64,000 nucleotides of DNA from Acetobacter okinawensis (GCF_002153655.1 NZ_JOPJ01000017.1:1-64000); one strand, 5' to 3'; shown: positions 34,002-43,461, counted from the first letter of the stretch. Translations and numbers: made by a program. Notes: generated from the letters alone by a model not told the origin.

Positions 34002-34886
34002 TCAGGCTGCTGCCGCCGCACCCGGGTTTGTCGCCTCGGACAAGGCGGAATCCAGCTCGGCAAAGGTTGGCATAAACGCATGCGGTATGTCCTTACGCCC
34101 GATTTCCGCGCAGATCTGCGGCGGGTTGCCTTGCAGATGCGCCACAAACACCGTGCGGATCAGGTCCTGGTAGCGGGCGTCCTGCATGACCACATCGCGC
34201 ATTCTAGACGAAAGCGGGGCCACAACACCATAAGACAAAAGCACACCCAGAAAGGTCCCGACAAGTGCGCCTGCAATCATCTCACCCAGAATGACCGGCG
34301 GCTTGCTGATGGAGGCCATGGTTTTGATAACCCCGAGCACGGCGGCCACAATGCCAAGAGCTGGCAGGGCGTCGGCAATGCTTTGCAGGCTTTCGGCGGT
34401 ATGGAGTTCCTCGCTCAGGTTCTTTTTGAGCTCGCGGCCCATGACCTCATCAAGCTGGTAGGCGTCATCCATGTTCAGGCTGACCAGACGCAGGTAATCG
34501 CAGATCAGGCTGCGGGTCGCCAGATCGTCCCGCACATTGGGCGACAGGGCAAAAATGGAGCTGTCGTTGGGGTTTTCAATGTGTTCTTCCAGCGCCATGT
34601 TGCCCTTGGCCTGCGCCAGCCGCATAAAGCGGAACAGCGTGACCAGCAGCTCCGTATAGGCCGCCTTGTTATAGCGTGGCCCCTTGATGGTACGGCGCAG
34701 GTAGTGCGGGAACTCCTTGAGCACGTCCTTGGAGTTGGACATGACAAAAATACCCACCGCAGCCCCAAGAATGGTCAGCAGCTCAAACGGCATGGACATA
34801 ATAAGGGGTGCCAGTGCCCCCCCGGATGCCACAAACGAACCAAATACGCAGAGCAGCGCAAAAATGAGCCCCCCGATGAACAGCAT
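34002..34886 (-). CDS. motA: flagellar stator protein MotA
   Basis: Proton-channel stator subunit of 294 residues. Four membrane helices: two near the N-terminus (LFIGGLIFALLCVFGSFVASG, FELLTILGAAVGIFVMS) and two near residues 195-245 with PALGIVAAVLGVIKTMASI and GALVGTFLGVLLSYGVVAPL, separated by the charged cytoplasmic loop that includes the RGPRYNKAAYTELLVTLFRFMRLA segment. Downstream of motB with a 78-base gap, the reverse of the usual motA-motB order. Confidence 0.95.
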   Translation of the reverse strand: MLFIGGLIFALLCVFGSFVASGGALAPLIMSMPFELLTILGAAVGIFVMSNSKDVLKEFPHYLRRTIKGPRYNKAAYTELLVTLFRFMRLAQAKGNMALEEHIENPNDSSIFALSPNVRDDLATRSLICDYLRLVSLNMDDAYQLDEVMGRELKKNLSEELHTAESLQSIADALPALGIVAAVLGVIKTMASISKPPVILGEMIAGALVGTFLGVLLSYGVVAPLSSRMRDVVMQDARYQDLIRTVFVAHLQGNPPQICAEIGRKDIPHAFMPTFAELDSALSEATNPGAAAAA

Positions 34887-34964
34887 TTAACGGTCTCCAC
34901 TTTCATCTACTTGTACCGGGTGGGCACTCTGGCCTGCGGCACGATATCGTCTGTTACGGGCGGG

Positions 34965-36353
34965 TTACTGCGGCGCGGGTGTCCACGTATCCTGCGAGGG
35001 CTGAAAAGGCTGGTCCACTGGCGCGGCCGGGGCCGTGGTCTGTGGTGCTGCTGGCCGTGTGACTGCGCGCAACCGCACACCCTGCCGCCGCCGCGCCACA
35101 GCGGCCGGTGCAGGTGTGGGCGGGGCGGGTGCTGCAGCCGGGGGGGCTGGCGGAGCAACCGCCGCAGGGGCCGCACCACCCGTTGCAGGGCTGGCAGGCC
35201 CACTGGTAGGCCCACTGGTAGGCCCATTGGCAGACCCAGCAGCCCCAAGGGCCGGAGCCTGCGCCGGAACGCCCGGAGCACCCGGTGCACTGGCTGGGGG
35301 AGCCGCCGGAGCACCACCACCCGCGGGCAGGGGCACAATGGCCCCACCGGGCTGGTCGGGGTTTACAAACCGGCGGTGCAGAATAAGCACCACGCGCCGG
35401 TTTGCGGCGGAAGCGGGGTCTGCCGGTAAGGCGAGGTCACGGTCCGCACGGCCAGAAACGCTGAGAATATTGCGGTCCGGGTAGCCCGCCCTGACCAGCA
35501 CCTCACGCGCGCCATCTGCCCGCTGGGCGGACAGGGTCCAGTTGGACATGCCACCACGCTTGGAGGCGCGGTACTGGTCGGCATCGGTATACCCTACAAT
35601 GGAGAGCTGCTCGGGCATGGGGGCCAGCCATGCGCCAATCTGCTCCAGCATTTTGCGCCCTGCCGCATTGGGTGTGGCCGAAGCGGTGTCGAACATGGGG
35701 GTGTTGTTGGCGTCACGCAGTTCAATGCGGATGTCATCGCGCCCGAAGGAGACGGACATGTTCTTGGCCGCCTGCTGCGTATCGGGGTTCTGCGCCACGG
35801 ACTGCTCCAGCCCCTGCACCATGTTGTCGATCTTGGACTGTTCGGCCGCAGCGGCCACGGGGTTGTCCACCCCGATGGTGCCAATGCTTTTGCCGCCGCC
35901 GCTCTCCGGCCCGCCAACAGGAATAATGGCGGGGGATGCGGGGGTCAGGTGCGCCTTGAGCCCACGGGTAATATTGTCGGGCGAGCCCCCCTCCTCCGAG
36001 CGGCGGGGAGCGTCTTTTGCACCGGACTGCTCGCCCCCGTCATCCTCGGGGGCATCCCCATCCTTGACCTTGCGCAGGGTGGTCCCTGCCGTAAGGGGGG
36101 ATGGAGAGGTCTCCAGCATGCCATTGGAGGAGCCAAGGCGGGTGTCTTTTTCCGCCATGGGGTTAAAGAACTGCGCAATACCCTTACGCTGCTCCTCCGT
36201 TGTCGCATTGAGCAGCCACATAACCAGAAAGAAGGCCATCATGGCGGTCATGAAGTCGGCGTACGCAATTTTCCATGCGCCACCGTGGTGACCATGCTCG
36301 CCTGAATCACCCCCACGTTTGATAATGATGGGGCGTTTTTTGTTATCTGGCAT
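34965..36353 (-). CDS. motB: flagellar stator protein MotB with long Pro/Ala C-terminal tail
   Basis: Stator subunit of 462 residues that anchors to peptidoglycan. Near the N-terminus: HHGGAWKIAYADFMTAMMAFFLVMWLLNA, with the essential proton-carrying Asp at residue 33. The OmpA-like peptidoglycan-binding domain lies at about 205-325 (LSIVGYTDADQYR, NWTLSAQRADGAREVLVRAGY, RVVLILHRRF). The last ~130 residues are Pro/Ala/Thr-rich, with a GPTS-type short tandem repeat and a basic cluster, much longer than in standard MotB. It precedes motA in the operon and follows the glycosyltransferase gene by 17 bases. Confidence 0.94.
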   Translation of the reverse strand: MPDNKKRPIIIKRGGDSGEHGHHGGAWKIAYADFMTAMMAFFLVMWLLNATTEEQRKGIAQFFNPMAEKDTRLGSSNGMLETSPSPLTAGTTLRKVKDGDAPEDDGGEQSGAKDAPRRSEEGGSPDNITRGLKAHLTPASPAIIPVGGPESGGGKSIGTIGVDNPVAAAAEQSKIDNMVQGLEQSVAQNPDTQQAAKNMSVSFGRDDIRIELRDANNTPMFDTASATPNAAGRKMLEQIGAWLAPMPEQLSIVGYTDADQYRASKRGGMSNWTLSAQRADGAREVLVRAGYPDRNILSVSGRADRDLALPADPASAANRRVVLILHRRFVNPDQPGGAIVPLPAGGGAPAAPPASAPGAPGVPAQAPALGAAGSANGPTSGPTSGPASPATGGAAPAAVAPPAPPAAAPAPPTPAPAAVARRRQGVRLRAVTRPAAPQTTAPAAPVDQPFQPSQDTWTPAPQ

Positions 36354-36370
36354 GTGGTGCTACTGCGACC

Positions 36371-37135
36371 TTAGGCGCCCTTGTGGTGAACCATGCCAAC
36401 ACGGCAGCCCGGTTTGCCATGGAACGCGGCACGGCCTGCATGTGTCAGATTGATGGACGTATCCAGCCAGACTTCCCCCCCAATTTCGCGCCAGCGGCGG
36501 CAGAAGGTAAAGTCTTCGCTCTGGTAGGTTCCGGTTTCGGGGTCGATGCTGCCATCAAATAGGGCGTAGGCGGTGCTCCCCGTCTCCCCTTTGGCGGCGT
36601 CTATGCGGGTGTAGGCGGTCTCGGGGTAGGCTTTGACCATCCGCTCCAGCGCCTGACGGCTGATCAGCATGAAACCCGTGCCGACATAATGCGTTTGGAC
36701 CATAGGTCCTTTTTCAATCTGCTGGTGCATGGCTTCTGTCTCGCCCACATAACGCAAGGAGGCAGTGTCCTGCGGCTCACCATGCAGCATGTTTTCCTGC
36801 GTTGTCTTGTCCCAGAAGTATTCGCGGATCGGGTACGCACCGGCCACCACGTCCTTGCCAGCGGCCAGCAGGCGGGCGGGGGCCTCGGCCGGGAAGCCGA
36901 TGTCCGCATCAATGAACAGCAGGTGGGTTGCATCGGAAAGGGTTAGGAACTTGTGCATCAGCGTATTGCGCGCGCGGGTGATCATGGCGTCATCCCCCAG
37001 AAGGGAGAGGGTCATGGGAACCTGAAGAACACCGGCGCAGGCAATAATGGATTCCATATACTCCTGTGTCACCATCCCGCCGAAACATGGCGTTGCAATA
37101 AAAATTTTTGCAGGTGGCAGCGCTGTCTGTTGCAT
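36371..37135 (-). CDS. GT-A-type glycosyltransferase between fliJ and motB
   Basis: Putative glycosyltransferase of 254 residues. N-terminus KIFIATPCFGGMVTQEYMESI, a nucleotide-sugar strand, then a DxD-like metal motif FIDADIGF at residues 76-78, followed by VGTGFMLISRQALERM and a QSEDFTFCRRWREIGGEVW block, all typical of GT-A folds of the anp1/GT2-related group. Donor and acceptor cannot be read. It is inserted in the flagellar operon directly upstream of motB, so co-expression with motor genes is expected; a flagellar or surface acceptor is inferred from context. Confidence 0.7.
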   Translation of the reverse strand: MQQTALPPAKIFIATPCFGGMVTQEYMESIIACAGVLQVPMTLSLLGDDAMITRARNTLMHKFLTLSDATHLLFIDADIGFPAEAPARLLAAGKDVVAGAYPIREYFWDKTTQENMLHGEPQDTASLRYVGETEAMHQQIEKGPMVQTHYVGTGFMLISRQALERMVKAYPETAYTRIDAAKGETGSTAYALFDGSIDPETGTYQSEDFTFCRRWREIGGEVWLDTSINLTHAGRAAFHGKPGCRVGMVHHKGA

Positions 37136-37331
37136 ACGTTTTCCTAATCACTCACGAGTGTGGGGAGAAACGGGTCGCATGGTACACGATCACTGTCAGC
37201 CCCTTACCATCTGTAAGCGATAGCGGGCGCACACTGCTTTCTCAAGGATCAAACATCAGAAAAGAGCCATTTGCCATCGTTTTTTCATGGGTTTGCAGTT
37301 TATCGCCACCAAACAGTGGCCCTGCCCCACC

Positions 37332-37757
37332 TTACAGAAAAGGCGGGCGGCGGCGGCGGGCAAGATCATCGAGTTCGGCCTGCTCGCGCCGGGCGCGCAC
37401 AACGCGCTCCTCTTCCTCGCGCTTTTCCAGCAGGGTCTGCGCGGCCTTGAACGCGGCATTGGCCTGAATAAGCTCCTCGCGCACCCGCTGGGAGTCCGCA
37501 CGGGTGCGGCGCACCACCTGCTCGGCGCGCGCCACCTCCTCCTGCGCAATGGGCAGCCACAGGCGGAAGGACTCCCGCCCTGCATCGCCCTCGGCCTCGT
37601 CCCGCTCCACTTCAATCTGGGTCAGTTGCCGCTCAAGCTCGGCCATGGCCGCACTCTCGGCCGCCAGCGCACGGGACATGCCTGCGCGGGCCTCGTCCAC
37701 CTCCGTCTTGCGCACGCGGATAAGCGCGCGCAGGGAGCGGATTCGCGCGCTACTCAT
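37332..37757 (-). CDS. fliJ: flagellar export protein FliJ
   Basis: Coiled-coil chaperone escort that works with FliI. 141 residues, almost entirely charged helix: SSARIRSLRALIRVRKTEVDEARAGMSRALAAE, then a long Glu/Arg/Ala coil and an RRRRPPFL end. Sequence similarity in this family is low, so identity rests on size, coiled coil and position right after fliI (10-base gap). Confidence 0.85.
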   Translation of the reverse strand: MSSARIRSLRALIRVRKTEVDEARAGMSRALAAESAAMAELERQLTQIEVERDEAEGDAGRESFRLWLPIAQEEVARAEQVVRRTRADSQRVREELIQANAAFKAAQTLLEKREEEERVVRARREQAELDDLARRRRPPFL

Positions 37758-37767
37758 CCCCGATCAG

Positions 37768-39192
37768 CTAGGAGAGCGCGCCGCGCAGGGCGTCAAAACT
37801 TTCGGCCAAGGTGGCGCGCTCGCCCTTGCGCTGCTTGAGCATCTCCTCCACCGCCGGAGCCACCCGAATGGCCTCGTCCACGCGCGGGTCGTTGCCGGGG
37901 CGGTACGCGCCAAGGCGGACCATATCCTGCATCTCATCCCAGGTGGACAGGCAGGAGCGGGCCTGCAACACAAGCTGGCCCTCCTCCTCCGTCAGGCACC
38001 CCGGCACTGTGCGGGAGAGCGAGCGCAGCACATTGACGGCAGGGTAACGCCCGGACTCGGCAATGCGCCGCTCCAGCACCACGTGCCCGTCCAGAATACC
38101 GCGCACCGCATCGGCCACAGGCTCGTTCTGGTCATCCCCTTCCACCAGTACGGAGAACATGGCCGTCATCTGCCCGGCGTGGCCGTTCTCGTCCATCAGC
38201 CCCGGCCCTGCGCGTTCGAGCAGGCGGGGCAGCTCGGCAAACACGCTGGGCGGGTAGCCGCGTGTTGCCGGTGGCTCGCCCGAGGACAGCCCGATCTCGC
38301 GCAGCGCCTGACAAAAGCGGGTGACGCTATCCATCAGCATCAGCACCGATTTGCCCTGATCGCGGAAGTGCTCAGCCACGGCCATGGCAGCATAGGCGGC
38401 CTCGCGCCGCATAAGGGGGGATGTGTCGGACGTGGCCACAACCACAACCGACTTGGCCAGCCCCTCCGGCCCCAGATCATCCTCCACAAACTCGCGCACC
38501 TCGCGCCCACGCTCGCCCACCAGCGCAATCACCGCCACATCACACGCCGTATCCCGCGCGAGCATGCCCATAAGGGTGGACTTGCCAACGCCCGAGCCTG
38601 CAAACAGGCCAAGACGCTGGCCCTCGCGGCAGGTGGTGAACAGGTTAAGCGCGCGCACCCCAAGGTCTATGCGCGGGCCAAGGCGGGCACGCATGGCGGC
38701 CTCGGGCGGGGCGGCATGGAGCCGCTGGGCTGTGCCCTCGGACGGGAGCGGGCCTTTGCCATCCATCGGGCGGCCCATGGGGTCCACCACCCGGCCCTGC
38801 CACGCGGCATTGACCATGAGCGTGCCCCCCGCCCTCAGGCGACGCTGCTCCTGATCATACAGGCGGAAGGTGGCGCGGCAGCCCGAGCCAATGCCCTCCA
38901 GCGAGCCAAAGGGCATGGCAATGGCAATGTCCTGCGCAAAGGCCACAATTTCGGCCTGCGTCTGCCGCCCATCCAGCCCGTAAATGGTCACGCGGTCGCC
39001 CACACCCGTAAAATCCCGCAGACCACTGAGCGAGACGGACAGGCCCGAAAGCCCGGTCACCCGCCCCTCCAGCACCCCTACCGGCACATCATGGCGTGGG
39101 CTGGCAATGGCCCCGCGCACCGCATCCAGCACACCGGACAGGGCAGAAACGGAGACATCGACAGGCGAGGGAGAATGCGGGTCCGAACTCAC
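37768..39192 (-). CDS. fliI: flagellum-specific ATPase FliI
   Basis: Export ATPase of 474 residues, F1-beta-like. Walker A GLFAGSGVGKSTLMG, a Glu-rich GERGREVREFVEDDLG segment, Walker B VLMLMDSVTRFCQALREIGL and the T3SS-type VLRSLSRTVPGCLTEEE region are all visible. The N-terminal domain (GLSGLSVSLSGLRDFTGVGDRVTIYGL) is the beta barrel. The adaptor fliH is not in the window. Second gene of the long minus-strand operon after the DUF1217 gene. Confidence 0.95.
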   Translation of the reverse strand: MSSDPHSPSPVDVSVSALSGVLDAVRGAIASPRHDVPVGVLEGRVTGLSGLSVSLSGLRDFTGVGDRVTIYGLDGRQTQAEIVAFAQDIAIAMPFGSLEGIGSGCRATFRLYDQEQRRLRAGGTLMVNAAWQGRVVDPMGRPMDGKGPLPSEGTAQRLHAAPPEAAMRARLGPRIDLGVRALNLFTTCREGQRLGLFAGSGVGKSTLMGMLARDTACDVAVIALVGERGREVREFVEDDLGPEGLAKSVVVVATSDTSPLMRREAAYAAMAVAEHFRDQGKSVLMLMDSVTRFCQALREIGLSSGEPPATRGYPPSVFAELPRLLERAGPGLMDENGHAGQMTAMFSVLVEGDDQNEPVADAVRGILDGHVVLERRIAESGRYPAVNVLRSLSRTVPGCLTEEEGQLVLQARSCLSTWDEMQDMVRLGAYRPGNDPRVDEAIRVAPAVEEMLKQRKGERATLAESFDALRGALS

Positions 39193-39259
39193 GTTACCAA
39201 CCAGACAGAGAGGGGGTTATGCCGCCCCACCCCATACAGCCGGGGTGGAACCTGCGGGC

Positions 39260-41407
39260 CTAGAACAGGCTGGAGTACAGATCACCCGAAGATGAGGAAT
39301 CCCCGAACAGGGAGAGAATGTCATCATCACTGCTGCCACCGAACAGGTCGAGCATGGAGGCAGGCGTATCGGGCGTTTGCGGGTTGATCTGCAACATGGC
39401 CAGATACTGCTCCGCATACTGCTGGATCTGCTTGGGGGTGGACAGCTTGGTCAGGTCCACCTTCTTGGACAAAAGACGTACCTGCTGGTCATAGTCCAAC
39501 GCACCAAACTGGTCGGGGTCATAGCCCGATACGGTCTCTGCCACCTTGAGCAGGGTCGGGTCCGACATCAGCTGCGACAAGGATGTAATGCTGCTCATGG
39601 TGCGGGTAAAATACAGGGCGTTACCAACACCGTTATCGCTCAGGTCCTTGCTGCTTTCGTACTGGCGCAACTGGTAATCATCCACAATGCTCTGGATTTT
39701 TGTGGACGTGAACGGTGTTGCACTGACGCTGCCGCCATTTGCCCCCCAGACCTTGAAGTCGGTGGCAAAGCTCTGCCACGTTGAATCGCCCGAGGCGCTG
39801 GCCAGAGAGGTGGAAGACGTGGGGTCCTGTGTCAGCAGGGCATTCAGCAGGGTTGACTCATTGCTGGACGCATCCACCCCATACGCCCCGGTAACCACAT
39901 TCAGCACCACCGTATTGGCCAGCAGGGCGGACGCGGTGGTAATGGAGCCTGCCGCACTTTCAAAGCTGGCAACACTCGACTGCACCAGTGAGTCGGTGTT
40001 GGACTGGAAGCTCGATGTCAGGGACGCCACAAAGGACGTGGACATAATAGCCCCCTGCCCGTTGTTCTGCCCCCATGCCTTGAACGCCTGAGCAAAGGTC
40101 TGCCACGCGGTGTTGCCCGAGGTCTGCGCCAGCGAGGTAGACGAATCCGGGTCCTGTGTCAGCAGGGTTTTGACCACCGCAGGGTCTGAGGCAAGGGAGC
40201 CCAGACCATAGGCCCCCAGCACCACCTGCAAGGCCGAGCTGTTGCTGAGCAGGCTGCTCACGGAGCTAATGCCCGCCGCATCGCTTTTGAAGGAGGCAAT
40301 GGCACTTGTGGTGCCGCTATCGATCACGGATGTGTATTTGGACGCAATGGAGCTGATGGTCGCGGAGGTAAACGGGGTGGACGTTGCCGTACCGTCATTC
40401 TGCCCCATGTTTTTAAAGGCCGTGGCAAAATCCTGCCATGCGGTGCTGCCCGATGCCTGCGCCAGCGATGTGGAGGAGGTCGGGTCCTGCGTCAGCAGTG
40501 CGCTGAGAATCTTGGAGTTGTCCGTGCTGGTATCCAGCCCGTAGGTGGACATGACCATGGACAGCACGGTGTCGTTATTCAGCAGGTCGGAGGCGGAGGT
40601 CATGGTGGCGGCCTCGGCCTTGAACGCGTTGGCGTTGCTGTCTACCGCCGAATTGACCGCAATGCTGTAACCTTGGGAAATGGTTGTCATGGTCATGCTG
40701 GTAAAAGGCGAGGCCGTGGCCGTGCCGCCATTTTTACCCATGTCCTGAAAAGCATTGGCAAACACCTGCCACGCCGCATTGCCCGACGTCTGCGCCAGCG
40801 ATGTGGAGGAGGTGGGGTCCTGCGTCAGCAGCGCGTTGAGGACCGATGTATCGCCTTCGAGCGAATCCAGACCGTATGCGGTCAGCACCACATTGAGCAC
40901 CGTGGTGTTGGCCAGCAGGGCGGAGGCCGTGGTAATGCTGGAGGCCGCGGCATTGAAGGTCTTCAGGTCGCTGCTGAGCGACGTCGCTGTGTCGGTCTCA
41001 TATTCGTTGACAATGGATGCAATGCTGGAGGACGTCAGCGGGTTTGTCTGCACCGTACCCCCGCCCTGACCCCATGTTTTGAAGGCATCTGCAAAAGCCA
41101 GCCACGTTGCATTGCTCGAGCTTTTGGCGAGCGATGTGGAGGATGTGGGGTCCTGTGTCAGCAGTTTTTTGATCAGCGCCGTGGCGGTGGAATACGACCC
41201 CATGCCATACGCCCCCAGCACCACATTGAGCGCTGAGTAGTTTTTCATCAGCGCATCAACACTTTTAATGGTGCTCGCGGACTGCTCAAACGCAGCGGTG
41301 GCCTGTTTGGTGGTCACATCCGTTTTGGCATAGGTGGAGGCAGCGGTATCTTCATTCTTCAGGGCCGTCAGATACTGGCTTACCGGCGAGATCCCGCTAA
41401 TGCTCAT
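39260..41407 (-). CDS. DUF1217 protein with five tandem ~111-residue repeats
   Basis: Acidic Ser/Thr/Ala-rich protein of 715 residues; DUF1217 members are common in alphaproteobacterial flagellar clusters. Five near-copies of a unit ending LLTQDPxSSTSLA are visible (at about 41149, 40818, 40482, 40152 and 39820 on the DNA, a spacing of 330-336 bases). Each unit also contains a VVLxAYGLxS helix and a WxxFAxAFKxxGQNxGT block. Standard family members have one copy. No signal peptide, so export by the flagellar system is possible. Immediately upstream of fliI in the same direction (67 bases). Confidence 0.8.
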   Translation of the reverse strand: MSISGISPVSQYLTALKNEDTAASTYAKTDVTTKQATAAFEQSASTIKSVDALMKNYSALNVVLGAYGMGSYSTATALIKKLLTQDPTSSTSLAKSSSNATWLAFADAFKTWGQGGGTVQTNPLTSSSIASIVNEYETDTATSLSSDLKTFNAAASSITTASALLANTTVLNVVLTAYGLDSLEGDTSVLNALLTQDPTSSTSLAQTSGNAAWQVFANAFQDMGKNGGTATASPFTSMTMTTISQGYSIAVNSAVDSNANAFKAEAATMTSASDLLNNDTVLSMVMSTYGLDTSTDNSKILSALLTQDPTSSTSLAQASGSTAWQDFATAFKNMGQNDGTATSTPFTSATISSIASKYTSVIDSGTTSAIASFKSDAAGISSVSSLLSNSSALQVVLGAYGLGSLASDPAVVKTLLTQDPDSSTSLAQTSGNTAWQTFAQAFKAWGQNNGQGAIMSTSFVASLTSSFQSNTDSLVQSSVASFESAAGSITTASALLANTVVLNVVTGAYGVDASSNESTLLNALLTQDPTSSTSLASASGDSTWQSFATDFKVWGANGGSVSATPFTSTKIQSIVDDYQLRQYESSKDLSDNGVGNALYFTRTMSSITSLSQLMSDPTLLKVAETVSGYDPDQFGALDYDQQVRLLSKKVDLTKLSTPKQIQQYAEQYLAMLQINPQTPDTPASMLDLFGGSSDDDILSLFGDSSSSGDLYSSLF

Positions 41408-41694
41408 CAGTCCTCATCCTTCACGTGTGCATACACCAACACCGGGCCCTGGCTGTCTATGACCCGCAAATTCTTTTAAGCGCAGTCATTATACGGTTTT
41501 GCACCCGACAAAGCCACAGGAATATACCCGGGCAGGTTTGGCTGGCCCCAAGGCTTTCCATGCGCCCCCGTCTGCCCTATCCTTACGCCCGTTCAATTCC
41601 GGCTGCTGCTGCGTTTTTAATACCGCGCGCGGCGGCGCCAGATATGTCATTCATTACGCGGCGTTTGCGCGCGTCACCAGATCAGGACCACCAG

Positions 41695-42408
41695 ATGTTC
41701 AAGTTCTTCATCAGCAGTGACGCAGCAACACAGCAGACCGAGCGCTTTACACGCCTGAACGCCCATGTTCCCGACCTTGTGCGCTCGGTAGGGGTGGATG
41801 CGCAGGGGCTGGACGTGCAGGCCATGCGGCAGATGAACCTGATCTCCGCCGAGTGTCTGTTTACGCAGGCCGCATTTGCGCAGGCCCTCTCGCATATTTC
41901 GCTCTGGGGCAACGTGGCCCAGCACCAGACGGCGGCCCATGTATTTGCTGGCAATGCCGTGCTGTGCGCCAACTTTGAGGCCGAGAGCACCCGCATACTG
42001 GCAAGCCTGCCACAGGACTGGGACTTTGTTCTGTGGGGCACCGCACCGGGGGTCACGCTCCAGCTGGACATCCTGCCCGATCTGGCCCTGTTTACCGGCG
42101 CGGTACAGCCCCCCTACTCCGCCCATGGCGCCGCCGCCCTGAGCGAGATGGAAGTCACCTCCCTTGCCTTCCCGCTCATGACCACCACCAGCGTGTGCGG
42201 CTATGCCATCTCCCCCTCTGGCGCGGACAAGCTGATCAAGGCGTGCCTGCCCCTGACCAGCACCACCGTACCCGCCGCCAACCCGCTGGACGGCGGCACG
42301 CCGGCGCAAACGCTTGAACAGTTGATGAGCCTGCATTACTCGACCATCAAGGCCTACGCCTGCGTGCCGCCCCTGTGCATGGCAGACGCGACCCCATCCG
42401 CACTGTAA
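41695..42408 (+). CDS. GT25-like protein lacking the acidic catalytic motif
   Basis: Protein of 237 residues, colinear with the N-terminal domain of the glycosyltransferase at 8247-10031. Shared blocks are AFAQALSHISLW (there CALSHMSLW), LPQDWDFVLWG (there LPQDWELVHWG) and the ALFTG/PFTG turn. Where the paralogue has the EDD metal site this one reads GNA (residues 86-88), so a standard GT25 reaction is unlikely. The ATG at 41695 fits AGGA spacing and the paralogue N-terminus; the frame is open to 41425. Possible pseudo-glycosyltransferase partner or regulator. Divergent from the DUF1217-fliI operon. Confidence 0.65.
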   Translation: MFKFFISSDAATQQTERFTRLNAHVPDLVRSVGVDAQGLDVQAMRQMNLISAECLFTQAAFAQALSHISLWGNVAQHQTAAHVFAGNAVLCANFEAESTRILASLPQDWDFVLWGTAPGVTLQLDILPDLALFTGAVQPPYSAHGAAALSEMEVTSLAFPLMTTTSVCGYAISPSGADKLIKACLPLTSTTVPAANPLDGGTPAQTLEQLMSLHYSTIKAYACVPPLCMADATPSAL

Positions 42409-42439
42409 AACCCCTTTTTTTCATTACGGAACCCGGCAG

Positions 42440-42946
42440 ATGCATACAGGCAGCTCCCTCCCCCCCAAAGCCGCACCCCGCAGCATAAAACGGGTGGCGC
42501 AGGCCGCAACCGGGTTATGGTGCCTTGCGCTGGCGGGGTGCATGTCCCCCGCCGCCCCGTATCTGGAAAAGGGGAGAACCCTGTCCGAGGCAGGGTTTAT
42601 TGCCCATCAGGCGGACACCACCGCGCGCTACGCCATGATGAACCTGCTGCCACCGGGGCAGTTGACCTACCGGCCATCCCCCTCCGGCCCGATCTATCTG
42701 TACGCGGACCCGCTGGGTTGTGGATGTGTGTACATGGGGTCCGAGACCGCCTTCCGCACCCTGCGGGAAATGGACGCCACCCAGATGCGGGCCAAAAACA
42801 AGCAGCCCACACCTGTTGTGGATGAACTGGCAAGCATGACGGCAGAAAACCGGCGTGACACATTTTTGTGGGACTGGAGCGCATGGTACGCAGGGGCAGA
42901 CCCTGCTGGCGACCAGCCGCGCAAGGTCACCGGCGCTTACTGGTAA
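42440..42946 (+). CDS. hypothetical lipoprotein
   Basis: Protein of 168 residues with a signal peptide and lipobox LAGC (Cys34) following a Trp/Leu hydrophobic stretch. The mature part has SPSGPIYLYADPLGCGCVYMGSETAFRTLREM, a Cys pair separated by one Gly, and a WDWSAWYAG block near the end. No family recognised. It follows the GT25-like gene by 31 bases in the same direction, so the two may be co-transcribed; it sits at the 3' side of the flgI-flgJ-flgN unit, which converges on it. Confidence 0.65.
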   Translation: MHTGSSLPPKAAPRSIKRVAQAATGLWCLALAGCMSPAAPYLEKGRTLSEAGFIAHQADTTARYAMMNLLPPGQLTYRPSPSGPIYLYADPLGCGCVYMGSETAFRTLREMDATQMRAKNKQPTPVVDELASMTAENRRDTFLWDWSAWYAGADPAGDQPRKVTGAYW

Positions 42947-43032
42947 GCGCCACCCACTGGGCCGCATAAAGGTGGCTGGGGCAAACCTGCCCCGCAACGG
43001 CCCTGTGCGTCGGGCCTAGCCATAACTGAGGG

Positions 43033-43461
43033 CTAGACGTCGCTCCGCAGGGCCAGAGCGTTGGTGTGGGCCCCCATGGCATACCCGCCAGAGGCCCCAT
43101 AGCCCGTGCGCTGCTCCTGCACCGCATCTTCCAAAACAAGTTTGATCAGCGTGTCCTGCGCCGCCATGGCACTTTGCAGCAGAGTGTCATTGGCGCGCAC
43201 GAGCGTATTGAAGTGGTTGAAGGCGGCCTCTGTCTCGGGGCTGATGTGCGCGCTGCGCTGCTCGGCGGTCAGGGGTTGCGCCTTGGCGGCAGGGAGCAGC
43301 TTGTGGAGCGCCTGCATCAGCTCACGCTTGCGCGGCAGCAGTTTTTCCACATCCTGCCACTGGCCCGCTGTGAGCAGGGTGTTCTCCTGCTCCAGCAGGG
43401 TGCTGACAGCCCCGAGGGCCTGCAGCAGGCGGGCTTGCAGGTCATCTGGCTTACTGGTCAT
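43033..43461 (-). CDS. flgN: FlgN-like flagellar export chaperone
   Basis: Small helical protein of 142 residues: MTSKPDDLQARLLQALGAVSTLLEQENTLLTAG, KLLPRKRELMQALHKLLP, and a C-terminal tail ending NALALRSDV. The size, ENTLL motif and position after flgI and flgJ match FlgN, the chaperone for FlgK/FlgL. The ATG at 43461 overlaps the flgJ stop. FlgK and FlgL are not in the window. Confidence 0.8.
   Translation of the reverse strand: MTSKPDDLQARLLQALGAVSTLLEQENTLLTAGQWQDVEKLLPRKRELMQALHKLLPAAKAQPLTAEQRSAHISPETEAAFNHFNTLVRANDTLLQSAMAAQDTLIKLVLEDAVQEQRTGYGASGGYAMGAHTNALALRSDV

Noticed and set aside
37504-39387. Long open frame of more than 600 codons opposite fliI and fliJ on the plus strand
   Set aside because: Antisense shadow: high-G+C genes leave the opposite frame open; composition is His/Arg/Gln/Gly-rich with no domain, and fliI/fliJ are certain.
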